Origin: Bifidobacterium breve
Lineage (GTDB): Bacteria > Actinomycetota > Acidimicrobiia > IMCC26256 > PALSA-555
Length of the DNA stretch: 15,455 bases
Direction of reading: 5' to 3'
Assembly (NCBI GenBank): GCA_945889545.1
Contig: CAMDCC010000034.1
Location: forward strand, 1-15,455
Shown here: positions 14,835 through 15,455 of the stretch, piece by piece
Layout: every line of letters begins with the position of its first letter
Position numbering within the stretch: the stretch's first letter is position 1
The notes under the pieces: generated by a model
What the model saw: only the letters and a program-made list of their open reading frames with translations
Databases searched by the model: none
What the model was told of the DNA's origin: nothing
Program-made: the position numbers and the translations under genes

Positions 14835-15455
14835 ATGGCGACCGACGCCGAGGGCTTGGCCGCGATCAAGGCCGCACAGCACACCAGGATCTCGGTGTGC
14901 CTGCCGGCGCGCGACGAAGAGGCGACCGTCGGGCACATCGTGGCCACGGTCCGACGCAACCTCATCGAGCGAGTGCAGCTCGTCGACGAGATCGTGGTGG
15001 TCGACGACGGCTCACAGGACGCAACGGCCGAAGCCGCTCGCTGGGAAGGCGCGATCGTGCACAGCGCCGAAGAGGTGCTGCCCTCGACGTCTGCGGGCTC
15101 CGGCAAGGGGAACGCGCTCTGGCTGTCGCTGTACGCGACCACCGGCGACATCATCTGCTGGATCGACGCCGACGTCCGCAACTTCCGCTCGGAGTTCGTG
15201 ACGCGACTCGTGGAGCCCTTGCTCGTCGAGCCCGAGGTGAGCTTCGTGAAGGGCTACTACCGACGACCACTGTTCGGCCTCCCGAATGGTGGAGGGCGTG
15301 TCACCGAGCTCGTGGCCCGGCCGCTGCTCTCGGCACTGTTCCCCCACCTCACCCACATCGTGCAGCCGCTCGGCGGTGAATACGCGGGGCGGCGGACGCT
15401 GCTCGACACTCTGCCGTTCGTCGAGGGCTACGGCGTCGAGCTCGGGTTGCTGGTG
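14835..15455 (+). CDS. gpgS: Glucosyl-3-phosphoglycerate synthase GpgS, partial (cut by window edge)
   Basis: The first 207 codons of a GT81-family glycosyltransferase that moves glucose from an NDP-glucose donor to 3-phosphoglycerate, the first step toward glucosylglycerate and, in mycobacteria, methylglucose lipopolysaccharide. Seen: VCLPARDEEATVG; nucleotide-sugar motif IVVVDDGSQDAT; SGKGNALWLSL; metal/donor motif ICWIDADVRNF; VKGYYRRPLFG; and the family-specific GGGRVTELVARPLLSALFP and VQPLGGEYAGRR, then GYGVELGLLV. These match mycobacterial GpgS block by block. ATG 14835 is the first start; no good Shine-Dalgarno precedes it and a TANNNT lies nine bases upstream. The C-terminus is outside the window. 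It is transcribed away from thrC. Confidence 0.93.
   Translation, partial: MATDAEGLAAIKAAQHTRISVCLPARDEEATVGHIVATVRRNLIERVQLVDEIVVVDDGSQDATAEAARWEGAIVHSAEEVLPSTSAGSGKGNALWLSLYATTGDIICWIDADVRNFRSEFVTRLVEPLLVEPEVSFVKGYYRRPLFGLPNGGGRVTELVARPLLSALFPHLTHIVQPLGGEYAGRRTLLDTLPFVEGYGVELGLLV

Overview
The window is high-GC, gene-dense bacterial chromosome with short intergenic gaps and an ordinary core-gene repertoire. An actinobacterial origin is the best fit: there is a GpgS-type glucosyl-3-phosphoglycerate synthase, an IdeR/DtxR regulator with matching operators, an amtB-glnB-glnD nitrogen operon, an HemQ-type coproheme decarboxylase, and a groEL with two CIRCE operators and no groES beside it. The lineage looks deep-branching (Acidimicrobiia-like) rather than Streptomyces or Mycobacterium, but that placement is an inference from protein style only. 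No transposase, phage gene, CRISPR array, rRNA or tRNA was seen.

Layout, left to right. (1) 1-4087, minus strand: nitrogen operon amtB > glnB > glnD, then the start of a NUDIX-type gene overlapping glnD by 4 bp. The glnB/glnD junction carries a 15-bp perfect inverted repeat, and glnD has no obvious canonical start codon behind its best Shine-Dalgarno. (2) 4088-4278: amtB leader with a five-copy 13-bp tandem repeat and a dyad. (3) 4279-8342, minus strand: groEL, a terminator-like hairpin, a hypothetical gene, hemQ, a DUF3291-type gene and another hypothetical gene. (4) 8343-8572: groEL control region with two CIRCE elements. (5) 8573-12352, minus strand: an iron(III)-type ABC importer (ATPase, binding protein, fused double permease). 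(6) 12377-13036, plus strand: divergent DtxR-family regulator. (7) 13052-14578, minus strand: threonine synthase followed by a MoaD/ThiS-like sulfur-carrier protein. (8) 14835-15455, plus strand: gpgS, cut by the window edge.

The most interesting region is the metal-uptake control locus at 11234-12406. The ATPase and regulator genes diverge from a 34-bp perfect inverted repeat whose two arms contain both start codons. Each side shows TANNNT-N7-ATG, which suggests a symmetric pair of leaderless promoters inside one DtxR-type operator. A second DtxR-like box lies over a promoter in front of the binding-protein gene. The regulator keeps the DtxR numbering exactly, but the primary metal-site residues Met10 and Cys102 are replaced by Glu and Asp. 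This is an oxygen-rich, MntR-like set, in a repressor sitting next to an iron-type importer.

The window otherwise consists mainly of known families. I did not find a clearly new multi-gene system. The candidates worth checking are the metal-control locus, the glnB-glnD junction, and the threonine synthase/sulfur-carrier pair.
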